Shown here one piece after another: positions 11,456-24,971 of a stretch of 64,000 nt of DNA. Below the pieces are notes generated by a model. The model ran no database searches, was not told the origin of the DNA, and saw nothing but the letters and a program-made list of their open reading frames with translations. Location: assembly GCF_963583255.1 (NCBI RefSeq), contig NC_084809.1:5565501-5629500 (forward strand), in the 5' to 3' direction. This stretch comes from Pyrus communis (lineage: Eukaryota > Streptophyta > Magnoliopsida > Rosales > Rosaceae). The position numbers and the translations under genes are program-made. The number at the start of each line of letters is the position of its first letter. Positions within the stretch are counted from its first letter, which is position 1.

Positions 11456-14400
11456 ATGTTTGGAGGTGTTGCGACAGTGCCTTCCAATAGTCCTCATTTA
11501 AGAAAGTCGGGTAGCAGACCTGTTGTCTCTGATCTGGGTACAATTAAGTGTTTGAGTTATGACTTATGAGTTGTGATTGATACTGTGTAGATATATCTAC
11601 CATGGGGGGCTTTTTTTTTCTTCTCTTGTCACGGCTTTATAGTTATAGTAAAAAATCTTTCAGGTACAAGTGAGCTTGAAAATGGTGCAGAGGAGGGCTT
11701 CTTGCGTCTGATAGAGGGAAACGATATGAAGGGTGGAAGCATACCAAGGAGTACTGCTGCAATAATGCCATCTCCAGCTATGTTATGGAGATTTAAGGTT
11801 TCGTTATGATAATATTCTTGGTCTTTCTGAATTACGTTCCAGTTATTTTCTGCGTAGTTTTGCTGAATAATTGTAAAATTCTCAACTTGGTAGAAGGAGG
11901 GAATTTCAGTTTATTTTTCATTATTTATTGTATTGAAAAATTCTGAAATGGATGGCCTGGCTCACCAAAGTTGGATAGAAGTGGATCATTTCTTCTCTGC
12001 TTTACAATTGTGTTGGGTTTCAGTTCAATAGCATGTGACATATATCTTTACATCTTCTATTTCTTGGCTTTAGTTTCGTGGCTTCCTAAGTTGGTTTTAT
12101 GTACAGGTCCTACTGTTCTTTGCTTGGGGTTTCATTTGTTGCAAGGTCAGTTCTTCACAATTCTATTTTTACTGCTGGTGATAGGGTTCTGATTTTATTA
12201 CCAAAAAAATTTACAAGAACCAAAAATACGTTAGTTTTGTGCTGCAAGGATGTTGTTACCAAACTAACTGCAAATTTACAGGTTGGATGGGATTCTGTCA
12301 TGAGGATGAGTGCGGATCTGCGAGATTTATTTCTATATGAGGCATTTTTGTATTATAATCCTCTGCTTCTTGTGGTTAGTTTTCTTATCAGAATTGATTA
12401 TCCTATCATACTTCAACATTCTTTATCCTTCTATTGAAACATTTTCGTCTGTTTTTGACATGTGCAGACTATGATGGTTTGGTTTTGGGGAGTCAATCTA
12501 TGGGTTTTTGCTCAGGGCAATGTAAACTATACCAAAATTTTTGATCTTGATCAAAATCATTTGACCCACAGAGAAATATGGAAGGTACCAGTGCAACAAC
12601 TCGGTCATGTTGAACTATTAGCCTAATTGTTACGGAGTTATTTTCTGTTTCTGTTTTCATGTGGAACTTTAAAGGTTGTGCTGCACTAACATAAACCTTG
12701 GAAATTGCAATGTATATTTTTTTTCCTTATGGAAACAATATACAGAATTTTAATTTTCATCTGCTTTGACTGTTTAATGGCATTTTTTTAGAACTTTTCT
12801 TAATTTAAAAGTTTGAAGTCTATACTCTCTCTCTATATGTATTGGAGAAAAGTAATGGTGTGAGGGCCTATTTCATCTTAGCTGTTCCTGTTAATAGGAG
12901 GTAGCATGTTTTCTTTATGGAATGCTGTTGGTTAATTACTTTTGACATATCTGACATTGAATTTTTTTAAATTCTCTTTACTTTCCCGTTTCATTGATTC
13001 ACTCTTACCATTCAGTATGCGTTTTGCAGTGTGCGACATGGATGACAATTGTTGTGCCGACAAGCATGACGGCTTATCTTTATCTCTATTCGCATGGAGA
13101 AGTGTCACTTGCTGCATCACAACCAGTGTAATAGATGCATCCATATAGATTTTGAAGTACCTATTTGAGATAGCGTTTGTCTGTGATAAAAAAAAAAAAC
13201 CATAGTTCACTAGTTTGAATGACCAAAGCTTCCAAGCCTAAGTGAAGTATTTCATTTTATAGAATAAACAGTGCAGATATATATTTATGATTGTTCAGAT
13301 TATGGTCTACATACTATTATTTATCATACTGACAATGCTATTGTCCATTTTTTTTATCTTCCATCTGTTAGTATCTTGTAATTGGGCTAAGTTTTAATTG
13401 CATTCTTCTGCAGGTACTATTATATGCTGCTGTTGCAATGCTTTTGATATTCCCTTTTGACATTTTCTATTTGTCATCTCGCTTTTACTTGTTAAGGACT
13501 CTTTGGCGTATAGTTCTCCCATTACAGGCAAGTTTGTTTCTTTCAAACCTAACTGTGGACCTTCTCCCATCTGTTTGATTTTGTTTTCTACTTACTCGAA
13601 AGTATTGGGAGAACTATACACACTAGAAAGTACGGTTCTCCCATTTAGTTAATGCTCAGTTGCCTAGAAGTGATGTATATTCTGGTCTCATTTATTGATT
13701 TTTGTTGTTTGTCTATATTATGATTAATTACAGTTACGTTATTTATTTGGTGAAAACAGGCAATATCATTTTCTGACTTTTTCCTGGCTGATATTTTGAC
13801 CTCCATGTCTAAGGTATGTATCCTGATGTTTACTTTTACAATTATACAAGTGATTTTGCATGTACTAGAGTGCAATTTTTGTGATTAAAAAGGGATATTA
13901 AACTTGTTGATTGTTGTGTAGTGTGTGTGCAAGTTTATTGTGGTTAACCTAATAGGAGTGTAGAATCAAGAAATAGTTTGGCATCTATGATATCTGATTG
14001 TCATCATGCCTTTTGATTCCGATTGTGTTTGTCATTCCTATGCAGGTGCTTTCAGATTTGGAGCGATCAGTATGTCGAATGGTCCATCGACAGGTTAGCA
14101 TTTCACCTTTTAATTGTGATTCTTCTTCTACATCTTTTTCTCTTTTTGCTAATCACCCAAAAAATTGATTGTTATTCTAAAAGATTGTAAAATGCATTTC
14201 GGTGCATAAGAAAATTTGTTGCCTATGCTGAGCATCTTTAACTTTGGGTATAGTAAAATTTGAGATGGACTACGTTTTTGGATAGCTTGCACTCTCTTTT
14301 ATTCGCCAATGAGCATCCATCTTTCATCTTCTGTCATTGCCATGAAGCTCTTAGTGACGACTGAGGAGACCATAGTATAAGTTGCTAAAACAAATGGCAG

Positions 14401-16079
14401 TGATGGTGGAATTGTATCAACCAAACTGCTTACTTGTTTCTTCCTATGCTTTTGAGAAAACTATGGTGCCACGAAAAAATGCATTCAAGTACAAATATGT
14501 AATTGAAGTTGCACAAAGTAATATGTCAAAAAAGTGATGAGGAGATTCATGTGCTAATACACATAATTTGTTATGTATTTATTTTAAATTGTTATGTTGT
14601 ATTGTTCAAGAGATCTTGTGGTGGACGCTCTGACTGTGTCCCTTCAGTTCATGTTTCACTTTTGTTTGTTAAAGTGTTGCTACTTCACCTATATTTTATT
14701 AAGAGGTTTATTTGAAAGCAGGTTGCCACTATTGCATGGTTTGAAGCTGACTCAGTTTGTGGAAGTCACTCTGTTGCAATCCCTGTGGTTCTTGTTTTGC
14801 CTTACCTTTTTCGTTTGTTCCAATGCCTTCGACAATATAAGGATACTGGGGAGAAAACAACCCTTCTAAATGGTACGCATACGAGGCCATCTTTCTTACA
14901 CGTTTTTCCTTCAATGTTTCTCATTGGCCTCAAATTCTTTCCTTAATTTGTTTGGCAATATTTCTTCCTATTAGAGGTGACCATCAAATAATGTAAAAAT
15001 ATCCGGCTATCTTGACTGTGTGGTGCATGCGAATTTTAGCATGTGATCTTGCAATTCTTATTCTGCACCCGCTCTCTTAAGTGGGGTTGGCAAGATCTTT
15101 AATGGCCTCTGTAATATCTGTGTTGCTTCTCTTTATAATCTCTATTTCTATGTTTCTGAATAGCTGCTGGTTTGTTATGAATTATTGATGGATTTGTTGT
15201 TTCATTACACTACTAATTTTTATCTGCTTCTGGTTTCAGCTTTGAAGTATTCTACTGCAGTACCTGTGATTTTTCTTTCAGCCCTCAAATATCATGTCTT
15301 CCCTGAAAAGTGGTCGACCTTTTATCGGCCCCTCTGGCTTCTCTCAGGTGTTTTGAACTCTTTGTATTCGTTCTACTGGGACGTGACTAGAGATTGGGAC
15401 TTAAGGTATGTGAAATGTTTTTGTTCATACAATTACCACAGATTCACTCCACACGCAACCAGATTTAGAATGAACTCATGATCATACCATACAATGGGAA
15501 ACTTAATTTTCCATGCTGTTTGACGATTGTTTGCTTCTTTGTAAATCAGTGTAAAGGTGTTACGGGGCATATGAGAACATGGATTCTTCATGCTTAGAAC
15601 TTGCTGCATCCTGAATACAATTTTGTCAAGCTCTTTAAATATCTTTTTCCCTTTTCTCAGTGGTTTCACTCGGATTTTCAAGTTCAGCAAGCAACAATTC
15701 TTGTCAAACCTCGTACATGGACGGAAATGGGTAAGACTAAACTCGTCCTTAGAGCTAACGTGTCTAGAGCAATCCTCATTCATTGATTGCTCTTGAAATC
15801 ATTATGTGAATTGGGTTGCAGGTTTACTTCTGGGTGATAAGTAGCAACCTGATTCTGCGTTGTACCTGGACTTACAAGCTCTCTTCCCATCTCCGCCACA
15901 ATTACCTTACCGTATTCGCAATCACTGCCTTGGAGATTTTCCGCCGCTTCCAATGGGTTTTCTTCCGTGTAGAAAACGAGTTGAACAAGATGAGCTCTAA
16001 ATCAAACATTCAGCTGTCCATGGCCGACAATCCAAATGAGGAAGACAGATTACTCGTCTCTAATGGCCACAGCGGGTAG
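11456..16079 (+). CDS. EXS-domain multi-pass membrane protein (SPX/EXS domain-containing protein 1-like)
   Basis: Thirteen coding exons: 11456-11537, 11664-11797, 12107-12145, 12282-12374, 12468-12584, 13030-13125, 13414-13527, 13760-13813, 14046-14093, 14722-14872, 15240-15405, 15661-15730 and 15822-16079. The frame closes at 473 residues. After a polar N-terminus come several hydrophobic helices (VLLFFAWGFICC, LLLVTMMVWFWGVNLW, VLLYAAVAMLLIFPFDIFYL). The EXS hallmark region follows: FRLFQCLRQYKDTG, then ALKYSTAVPVIFLSAL, then YWDVTRDWDL, then ISSNLILRCTWTYKLS, and LEIFRRFQWVFFRVENE. No SPX domain is present, as in plant EXS-only proteins. Related PHO1/XPR1 and ERD1/SYG1 proteins export phosphate or act in the Golgi; the substrate here is unknown. 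The intron after 13527 has a GC donor (CAG|GCAAGT). Confidence 0.93.
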
Positions 16080-16712
16080 ACCATTAACCAAATATCGCCT
16101 TCCCCGAATCCTCGCCATCCCTAGTTTTGTATAATTTTGTGCCCCTAGAGGGCCCTTTGTTTCTTCAATTGCAACTTACATGAACAAATGAAAAATGTTC
16201 CTTGTTTATAAATTGATTAGGCTGTTCAACACAGCAACATTAAGGAGAGAATATATACGGCACCTCATTTTGTGAAACGACATTCATATAATGCTTCCTT
16301 TTTGATATTTTTGTACAAGCGATTTTCTACTTTAAACTAACTCAACTTAGGGATAAGGATTCGAACTTTTGGTGTACTGAGAAAGCACATCGGATCCAAT
16401 CAATGTGGCTACGCTTTGCTCACGTCTTTTGACTCCTGGTCGATATCTGGATGTATGAAATTTTGAACCAACAGCAATGGTGCTGCTGTTGAAGAATTTC
16501 CACCACATATTTCATGCATTTGGTGCTGGCCAATCAAAGTTCATCTCCAGTGTTATGCACACGTGGCAAACACCCAATTCGTCATTCGTTTACCCCTCCA
16601 GGGCCTCAACCCAGATAATATGCACACATGCAAGACCAAACCCTCTTCAAGTATTAACCACCCACACACACTTCCCACCAGAGACCACCAACAGTCATGA
16701 GTTAATGTCCAA

Positions 16713-17722
16713 ATGTTAGCCGCCGGCGATTTCACCGACCGCCATAGCCGGCCGGATCCAAGCATCCCGAGAGTGTTAACCCTACTCTCTTTTGTTCTTG
16801 AAAAACTGGTGGCTCGAAATAACACACTCGCAGATGACCTGAGTCAACAAATCAATGGGCTGAGCTGTGGCTCGGCGGGGATTGGGAAGAGCTTGGATGT
16901 GTTTCACGGCATGAGGCGGCCGAGCATAAGCATACCCAATTACTTGGAGAGGCTGTACAAGTACACAGATTGCAGTCCATCATGTTTTGTGGTTGGATAT
17001 GTGTATATAGATAGGCTGCTTCATAAGCACCCTGACTCTCTTGTGTTGTCCTTGAACGTGCATAGGCTGCTGGTCACAAGCGTTATGGTTGCTTCTAAGA
17101 TGCTCGATGATGTGTAAGTATTTATACCTGCATCTTCTTTAATTTTCATGAACTGGGGGATTTTGATTTGCGTCAAAGATTTGCTGGAATTTCCAATTTT
17201 TTATTCATTTGATTCAGATTGACACCAATTGTTGTAGTTCTAAGAAAAAGACGTGCGAATAAGAGGCTTGTAGCTCAACTGTTTATATATTAGCGAGCGT
17301 TCACCTCTGCTCCCGAGGTCTTATGTTCAGTTCTTCCCTCGCAACACATGCCCGAGGTTCTACGTTTGATTATGTTTGTGCTTCTGTTTACAAAATTTTG
17401 CACATGCAGGCACTACAACAATGCGTTTTACGCCCGCGTCGGAGGAGTGAGCAATGCTGAACTAAACAAACTAGAACTGGAGTTGCTTTTCCTGTTGGAT
17501 TTCGGGGTCACGGTGAGCTCTAGGGATTTCGAGAGCTATTGCTTCCACTTGGAGAAAGAAAACTTGCAGAACGGGGCATGCCGAAGGATTGAAAGGCCAT
17601 TGTTAGTCCTCAACGGTGTGGATGATGTGCCTGAAATACCAGAAAATGCAGAGAGTAATTCCTTACCGCCTCGGATATCAGAAGCTACCCTGAGTTCCTC
17701 ACTTCCTCAGATTGTGGACTGA
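16713..17722 (+). CDS. U/P-type cyclin, CYCU1-1 (CYCP2;1)-like
   Basis: Two exons, 16713-17113 and 17410-17722, joined by a GT-AG intron in codon 134, giving 237 residues. The start MLAAGD, then IPRVLTLLSFVLEKLVARN and GKSLDVFHGM, leads into the PHO80-like cyclin fold. Its segments are SISIPNYLERLYKYT, CSPSCFVVGYVYIDRLLHKHP, LNVHRLLVTSVMVASKMLDDVHYNN and FYARVGGVSNAELNKLELELLFLLDF. This order and wording match plant U/P-type cyclins, most like CYCU1-1 (CYCP2;1). These are PHO80-type partners of CDKA linking nutrient status to cell division. The last 50 or so residues are low-complexity and Ser/Pro/Glu-rich. The intron contains a possible SINE relic. It is the same strand as the EXS gene, 630 bases downstream of it. 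Confidence 0.93.
17262..17345 (+). repeat. Possible tRNA-related SINE relic in the cyclin intron
   Basis: GTAGCTCAACTG (17270-17281) resembles an A-box and GGTCTTATGTTCAGTTC (about 17318-17334) a decayed B-box, at the spacing of a tRNA-like SINE head. No target-site duplication or tail was found, so the call is weak. Confidence 0.25.
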
Positions 17723-20305
17723 CCCTGATTGATTTTTCTTTTTCATGTCTCCTGGTTAACCTTTTTTCTTTATTTACCCTTTTTTTCCTTTACTTCCAAG
17801 CAACGTAGATGTCACTGTGACAATATTCAAAACTAATAAGACACTGCAGTGCGGGAAAGTTAATACAAACTGTAACACGTGATCGGCTTGAAATATTGCT
17901 AGTTGTATATTCAGTGCAAGTAAGATCTTATGAGGTCCAAGGCATTTTGACATCCATTGATAGATTTAACCCCTTCTAATTAAGGCATTTTGACATCCCT
18001 TCCAAATTTAGAAAATGTTGCTAACAATATATGAAGGACTAAATTCAATTCTCTTGAGTACAAGGCAACACTTATATTTTTTGCAGTCAATATCTTAGAA
18101 GTATCACCTTTCTGTGGTTTTTGACATATTAATTTTGAATGGAGAATAACTTACATAGCACAATGGGTACACCACTACGTGATATCTTGTGCCAATGAAA
18201 CAAGAAAATGGACAAAAATATATGCATGTTTTCATTTAATTGGCACAAAACGCCACTGTAACGAAACCCGTGTCATGTAAGTCTTTGTGGTGAAAATAAA
18301 CAAAGTGATGTGCACCTTTCTCAATTTTCAGGGTGGTCAGTTGGTTATATACCTGTCTTTTGTATGTTTGTATATAAAAGGATAAACTCTTCTGTTAACG
18401 ATCATGAGATTGATATGTAAGTATGAATTAGTTTAATATGAATCATCATTCGATCACCGCCTTCTCACATATATTAGATGACATTTGTGAATACATTAGG
18501 GAGAGGCCTTAGTTCGAATTTCGTGGATGACGAATTCAATATCAAATTAGGTTTGTTCATTGTGTGATTTTACCAAACTCCATCTGCTTCAGTGTGAAAT
18601 ATATGGTTGTACTAAAAAAATACCATTGGTGAACGAATCAAATTTTAAGTTTACTATGGATAAATTCAAATATGTTGAGATACTAGAGAAAACTAAATGG
18701 GGAAATACAATGCTAAGCTAATTTAAATTTCTTTTTTGATTGAAATGCCAACATTCTCCTATTGTAGTTAAACCACCCTATACCATTGGTCACCTGGGAT
18801 TCGAATTATGAATGGATCCCTTTTGGGACATAATTTAAAAGAACAAAACCCAACCAAAATTTTAGTATTATCAAAAATGTTTGGAGAATTTTGAAAAACA
18901 AAACCGAACCAAAATTTTAGTATTATCGAAAATGTTTGGTATTTCCGTGTGGTTTGAGAGGGGAGGGAGAAGGTGAAGAAGAAGCAGATGAAGAAGCCCA
19001 AATCCACACGGATAAAATCATAATTCATTTGCGATAATGTTTGGTATTTCCGTGTGGTTTAAGAGGGGAGGGAGAGGGGAGGGAGAATTTGATCCTGTAA
19101 AGAGAAAGAGATAAAATCATAATTCATTTGCAAATTGAGCCTGGAAATCCAAATCCAATTTCTTAGCAGTAAACGCCAGAAAAAACCCCAATTCAATGTC
19201 TCTGCAGAGATACGATATTAATTTGGTAAAAATGGGTATAGATCAAAATTCATTATGCAATTTTCAGTTTTTGATTTATTGTGTCATTTGATAAATTGAC
19301 GCCAATTCATATATTTTAACAATTCTATATTAATTAAATAACAAAAGAGTAGGGTTTTTTTTTTTTTGAACAAACAATGTGAGGTTAGTCTCATAATGGA
19401 TTAACAATAATAAGTTCAAATTTTCTTTTGACGAGAATCGAATCTAAACAGGCAAGTTTCATTCATTCATGAGTTTTGACTTTTTATCATAGAGATAATA
19501 TACTATGAATGAGTCTGTAGGATTTAAGGTATGAAATCAATGTCATAAACGATATTAAAGAGAGAGACTTGTATTTCGAATCACTTAGTCTTTAAACAAA
19601 GTTTCTAATCGTTTGGAAAGTCAACTAAACAGTGACTATCATGAAAGACTAATGTATATCGTTTTATATCGGAACGGCACTTTAATATAATGATAAAAAT
19701 TTCGTATTCAACCATCTTGTATTTTGATTAACCACTAAAGAGATTAAAATTAACATTGTCTCGTGCTACGCATGCTAACCACACGTTGAATCTACATGTG
19801 TTTGTCTATTAACAGGTTCACTGAATAATGACTGCCTAATAAACTTAAACTATAAATGTATATCATATGTCGAACATTACAAAACCTATATGATGCATTT
19901 CACATATCAAACTTTTTTGTGATTTAAGTAGTCATTTGCAAATCTCTCCATAAATTATATCTCATACCTTTCGTCAAACTTTTGTGATTCGTTGATAACT
20001 TTGCCTTTAAAACAAAGGAAGTTTTATTTTTTATTAACACATTAAAAACAAAAGCTTAAACACAAAAGCAGAAGATAAATAAAAAAAAAAAATAAATCCA
20101 CAGTTTCGCATCAACACCTCTCTCGTTTCTCTCACTTTCGTCTTTGACGAAAGACACAAGCTTTCGCTCTCTGTAAATTCCAGAGATACATGTTCGATGA
20201 TGGGAAGGAGGACCTGAGGTCTTCAAGCTGATTCTTCACCAATACTTGCTTCTCAAAACGACGCCCTAAGCTTCTCAAAACGACGAATTCTCGTTGGTTA
20301 AAGCC
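17723..20305. other. Intergenic region between cyclin and PEX22 genes
   Basis: Long AT-rich spacer. It holds the local duplications described at 18841-19131 and a CT-rich, probably transcribed leader just before 20306 (GTTTCTCTCACTTTCGTC at about 20123-20140). No further gene is visible. Confidence 0.4.
18841..19131. repeat. Interspersed local duplications
   Basis: Three short segments each occur twice nearby. AACCAAAATTTTAGTATTATC is at about 18852 and 18907. AATGTTTGGTATTTCCGTGT is at about 18930 and 19035, followed both times by GTGGTTT.AGAGGGGAGGGAGA. GATAAAATCATAATTCATTT is at about 19012 and 19110. The interleaved order suggests two rounds of slippage or unequal exchange. Confidence 0.65.
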
Positions 20306-23300
20306 ATGGCCGAGTCTTCAAAGGAAGAGGTGCTTCAGCTCATCAAGCGCTTCGGGGCTTATCTCACTGTCAAGATGTCCAGTCTATTCCCGATCTCCCT
20401 CCACAATCTGGTTCGCACCTCAATTTTGTGCCTGTTTTCGTTGTCTTTTCGAATTTTCTCACGGATCTCCCGTAAAAAATTGTTCCTTTCTGTCGATTAT
20501 CTTCAATTGCTTCATGAGTTTTCAATTTGTGTTCCAAATTTTGTTTTTTCATTTGATTAGGGTCCATTTCGGTGCTTGTTTTGATGTGGATTGATTTGGG
20601 ATGTAGGTTTTTTGAGAAAATTTGGTGTGTAAATGGTCCATAACAGGAAATTAGAGGAGTTTGGGGATATAACCATATTGATATTTTGTAGTGTAGGGAA
20701 AAAAGATATGTACTTGCGAACATTTTGATGTTGTTATGAGTTGGGCCATTGGATTTTTCAGTTCAAATGACTTAGTGAAGCTTAATCACCATTACTTTAT
20801 CTTCATTTTATGAATTGTGATGCATGCAGCTGCGTCCGTGTCTGTGTCTTTGTCTGCACCGTGTCTTGTAGTGTACTCAAGAACCGTGGTTCATGTATGT
20901 TAGTACTCAGGAACCTGTAGTTACCGCATTAGTGTACTTTTTGGACAATGACTGGCTTTGAACTGAATGTCAATGCTATGAGTATAATTGACTAAGGTGA
21001 AGAGATAGATACTCATGAGATAGGTGAAGCTAATGCGAACCCTGTCAAGTGATGGGTTGTCTAGAAGTATCAAAGTAGTGCTGGAATGGGAATGTAAAAG
21101 TTGAGTTGTCTAAAGAAAATTTATATGGTGTCAGAATTCACGTTCTATTGGGGCAATTGCGGGCTTTGCTGTCGCAATAGTTTTCACATGGAGGCTGCTG
21201 AGATCACCGAGTGGACCTCAAAGAAGGCAACCCAAGCGACAGGCACCTGCATCGAGTAGTTCTGGCGTCAGTTCAAATTCAAATGCAACATTGACAACTC
21301 CGGGAGTTTCATCTTCAGAGGACTCCAGAACCCAAAACGTTGTTGATGAATTTTTTCAGCCAGTAAAGGTAACTGTCAAGTTATGAGTCTGCCTTATGGG
21401 TTTGGTTACCACTTTGTATTAATATGGTTTATGCTGAAGCCGTTTCTTTTAATTACAGCCTACTTTGGGGCAAGTAGTTCAGCAGAAACTGAGTGAAGGA
21501 AGAAAGGTAAGTGTAGTGCTTTTCAGCGTCTCACTGCATGTTGTGAAAATTTCACGGTGAAGTTACAGAACCTAAGGTTTTACTTTTAGATGTTGCTGTA
21601 CTTCACAACTAAAACCGCCAAGCTTCAAATGGTTCAATACTGGCTATTTAGCTGGTATTTGATACCCTGTGGAGTAATTTAATATACTGAGAATCTGTTT
21701 GATCTTTTTAGGCAAGAAAATTATTGATTTTGAATCAACAAATTGACCCTTTAAGCTTATCTGTAGGTAACTTGTCGTTTACTCGGAGTAATCCTTGAGG
21801 AAAGTACCCCGGAGGAACTTCAGGTGTTCTAATTTTCTTTCCAGCAACATTCTTTCCGTAAATTTGCTGCTAGAAATTGGTACCGAAAAAGGATTAACAT
21901 TGCCTTTTTACGTTGTTCCTGGCAGAAACATGTTACTGTGAGGTACTCAGTGCTGGAAGTACTCTTGGAGATCACAAAATTTTGTGATCTGTATCTCATG
22001 GAAACAGTTCTCGATGATGAAAGTGAAGTGTGTGCAAGCCTCTGTCTCAATCATTTTACTTGTGCTCTGTAATTTTGTATGAGTTTAATAGGTTTCCTTG
22101 ATTGTTGTTTTACTTCATTTTTTTGCTCATGGTATTTAACTGTTGTGGTCTATCCTCGCCTTTTTCTTTTCATTCTCGTTGCCATTTATGAAACGATATT
22201 GCCTATTGCTTTCAGAAAAAGGTTCTAGTGGCTTTGGAAGATGCTGGGATTTTCACATCTGGAGGTCTGGCCAAAGACAAGGTAGGTATATGGATTGATA
22301 GCATTATGAGTTAACTTTTAAAAATCCCACTAAAAATCTCACCAACTCTTTTGGTTATTCTACTTGCTTCTTGTTGGTTTATGTGTGCATGCAGTTGTTT
22401 TTGGCTTTCTCGTCATTTTTTTCGTTCTAATGTCAACCATGAACAAACAAATTTTATTTGAGCCCATAAGAAATACAATAGAGCTTGTGGAATGAAACAT
22501 GATCTTGGAAATTCACCAGTACTTGTAATCTTGGATTTCACTATTTCCATGTGGGTCGAATGAGATTAAGAGTTATAATGTACGGAGATTGTGGTTTACA
22601 GAAGATTAGGGGTCAACCCTGGAAGGAAGGCCCAATAGTTGCTCAAATTTCGAATTGACTGTGGTTTGAGTTGTGTTCTTGAATGAATCAACCAAACAAG
22701 AATATTTGGCCTGACACTCAAAAAGTGTTTTTGAGTTTTAAAAACTGGATTTGAGTTGAATAACAAACGGGCCCTAATATTTCCAATAGGCATATTTTTC
22801 GAGCATATTGAGATGTGCTTTCCTGATTGTCTTATTATATTCTAGTCAGATTTGGAAGTGTTTTTGTTATAATTGATAAATGAAGTTACTATCACTAGTC
22901 TTGCATGGCGCAGCGAACTGTGCAATATACTCTCACTACTAGGCTACTAGCTTGTCAATCTAGTTTTCGTTAAGAGGACATGACACAAATTATAGATGCC
23001 CATCTGATATTTTCAATTTTTCAGCAGTTTCCGTACATTTCAACTTGCCAGGATGCTGCTATTTCATTCTGTTTCTTGCGTTATTTAGTCTTGTGATTTG
23101 ATTGCAGGTTCTCTTCTGTAGCACAGAGAATGGACGGACTTCTTTTGTTCGGCAATTGGAACCAGATTGGCATATCGACACAAATCCTGACATCATATTC
23201 CAATTATCTGTATATTCTTATTACTTACCTAGTTTGTCCACACAACATTCTTCGATTTCATTCCCCATGTTCTGATGCATACGCTTCATTTCCATGGCCG

Positions 23301-23441
23301 TCATCTGAGTTATTCCTTTATTTTTGTTGGTTACAGAGGTTTATCAAGTATCAGCTTCACATATCTCCTACCAGAACGGAACGGGCTGCTTCTAATGCAT
23401 TCAACTCCCCATCCTTGGAACAGTTCTTTGGACCTGTTTGA
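20306..23441 (+). CDS. PEX22: Peroxisome biogenesis protein PEX22
   Basis: Eight exons: 20306-20410, 21135-21368, 21459-21506, 21767-21823, 21926-22027, 22216-22281, 23108-23209 and 23337-23441. Every junction falls between codons and the product has 272 residues, close to the 283 of Arabidopsis PEX22. The N-terminus (MAESSKEEVLQLIKRFGAYL) is followed by the membrane anchor SIGAIAGFAVAIVFTWRLL. A Ser-rich linker and the cytosolic domain come next, including VTCRLLGVILEESTPEELQ, ITKFCDLYLMETVLDDESE, LFCSTENGRTSFVRQLEPDW and the end EQFFGPV. PEX22 anchors the ubiquitin-conjugating enzyme PEX4 to the peroxisome membrane for recycling of the import receptor PEX5. I chose the ATG at 20306; the frame upstream has no in-frame ATG. 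Confidence 0.95.
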
Positions 23442-24971
23442 CGCCCCGAGAAACGAAAGATAAGAATACAATGTTTAGGTTTCTATTAGGGTTTTCTTTT
23501 CCCCACATTCGGGTTTTGTGTCGATCGTACTTTTGAAGTTCCGGCTGCAGCTTAACAATGCTAAACGCCGGTCATCGTGTCGGTGTATTTTTGTATCCTG
23601 TCGTTGGTAGTCAGATGATAGACTTGCTCTGTATCACCCCACTGTTTCAAGGGACAATCCCATTGTTTGAAATTTGTTGGATCAAATCGAAACTCCGACT
23701 TCAAATTTTCATGAAATGGTTAATGCTATTGTTTGCAACTTATTATCTATGCGTAAGGTGGAAGTTTGAAAGTATTTTTAAAATGACTGAAAGTTTTTTT
23801 GGTGAAAATATTTTCGGAATCAATTCTTAGTAAAACGCGAGCGAATTCTAGAAAAATATTTGAAGTGTTTTCTAGAAGAAGCATATACTGTAATCGTGCT
23901 ATTAGAACCTCAAAATGTTTTCCTTTAAAAACAATTTCAGTCATTGTAAATATAGTTAACTAGCCCTAAATTGCAAACTCCATAAACCAAAGTAAAGTTT
24001 GTCCAAATTACAAGGTCTACAATCGTAATTTGACTTTATAATAAAGTGAAGAAAATATCTTAATTTTGTCGGCAAAGCAAATGAAAGAAAGGGGTTTATT
24101 CTTTTTTTTTTTTTTTTTTTTAATTTGCAAATATATCCTTTTTTTTTTCACATAAAATTAAACAATCATATCAACCCTCGCATTTTAGGGTGTGACAATG
24201 TTACAGATGTTAGAGGTTATATTTTATTTATAAAATTATTTAAATTTTCTATTTTTAATTCAACTATTAATTTTTTACTATTTAGTGCTATGTAGCATTA
24301 CAGAAAAATTACATATCTTGATTAATTTTTTAGAATATTTTTAAAGTTTCTTCATCATCTATTATTTTTATTATTCTTCGAAAAATCTTCATTAAATAAT
24401 AATAGAATGACCAAAATACTTTTAATTTTTGTCAAATCATTTTAACCTATTGTTTATTAAATTGAGGGCATATTTGTTATTTTGATTCTTATATAACATA
24501 ATTTTACACGGAATGACCAAAATGATTGATAGAATGATCAAAATAATAATAGAATGACCAAAATACTTTTAATTTTTGTCAAATCAGTTTGACCTATTGT
24601 TTATTAAATTGAGGGCATATTTGTTATTTTGATCCTTATTTAACATAATTTTACACGGAATGACCAAAATGATTGATGATAGACAAACTCATATCACTTC
24701 TATTGATTTCAAATCTCAAAACTAAATAACGTGTTATGAAAATCTGAGAAAAAAAATCTGTTTTTAATCAGTAGTCTTGATTACTTTTGCTTGGATAATT
24801 TGAGTTTGACTCCTTTGATCTGTAATATTTAGAAGAAAAAACTGGGTTTTGTCAAATATAAAATTGGCCTTTAACTTACGAAAGGAAAAAAGGCGCAAGT
24901 CGTCCCTTTCTCCGCCATTAGCAATTTAGCATTCAGCGAGCAACTCACTTGTTTCTACCGTGTGTGTTTTG
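23442..24971. other. Intergenic region between PEX22 and ATXR2
   Basis: Very AT-rich, with a long T run near 24102-24120 and the 147-base tandem duplication listed separately. A plus-strand frame at 23558-23830 follows the PEX22 stop but lies in its 3' flank and shows no family. The promoter of the next gene should lie within about 24700-24950. Confidence 0.4.
24395..24686. repeat. Two-copy tandem repeat, period about 147 bases
   Basis: Copies start with AATAATAATAGAATGACC at 24395 and 24542. Each contains TTTGTCAAATCA, CCTATTGTTTATTAAATTGA, GGGCATATTTGTTATTTTGAT and AATTTTACACGGAATGACC. The two copies are almost identical, so the duplication is young. The unit length is close to a nucleosome repeat, which may be chance. 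Confidence 0.8.

Noticed and set aside
23558..23830. 90-residue plus-strand frame after PEX22
   Set aside because: It lies in the probable 3' untranslated region with no recognisable domain and no separate promoter signal.
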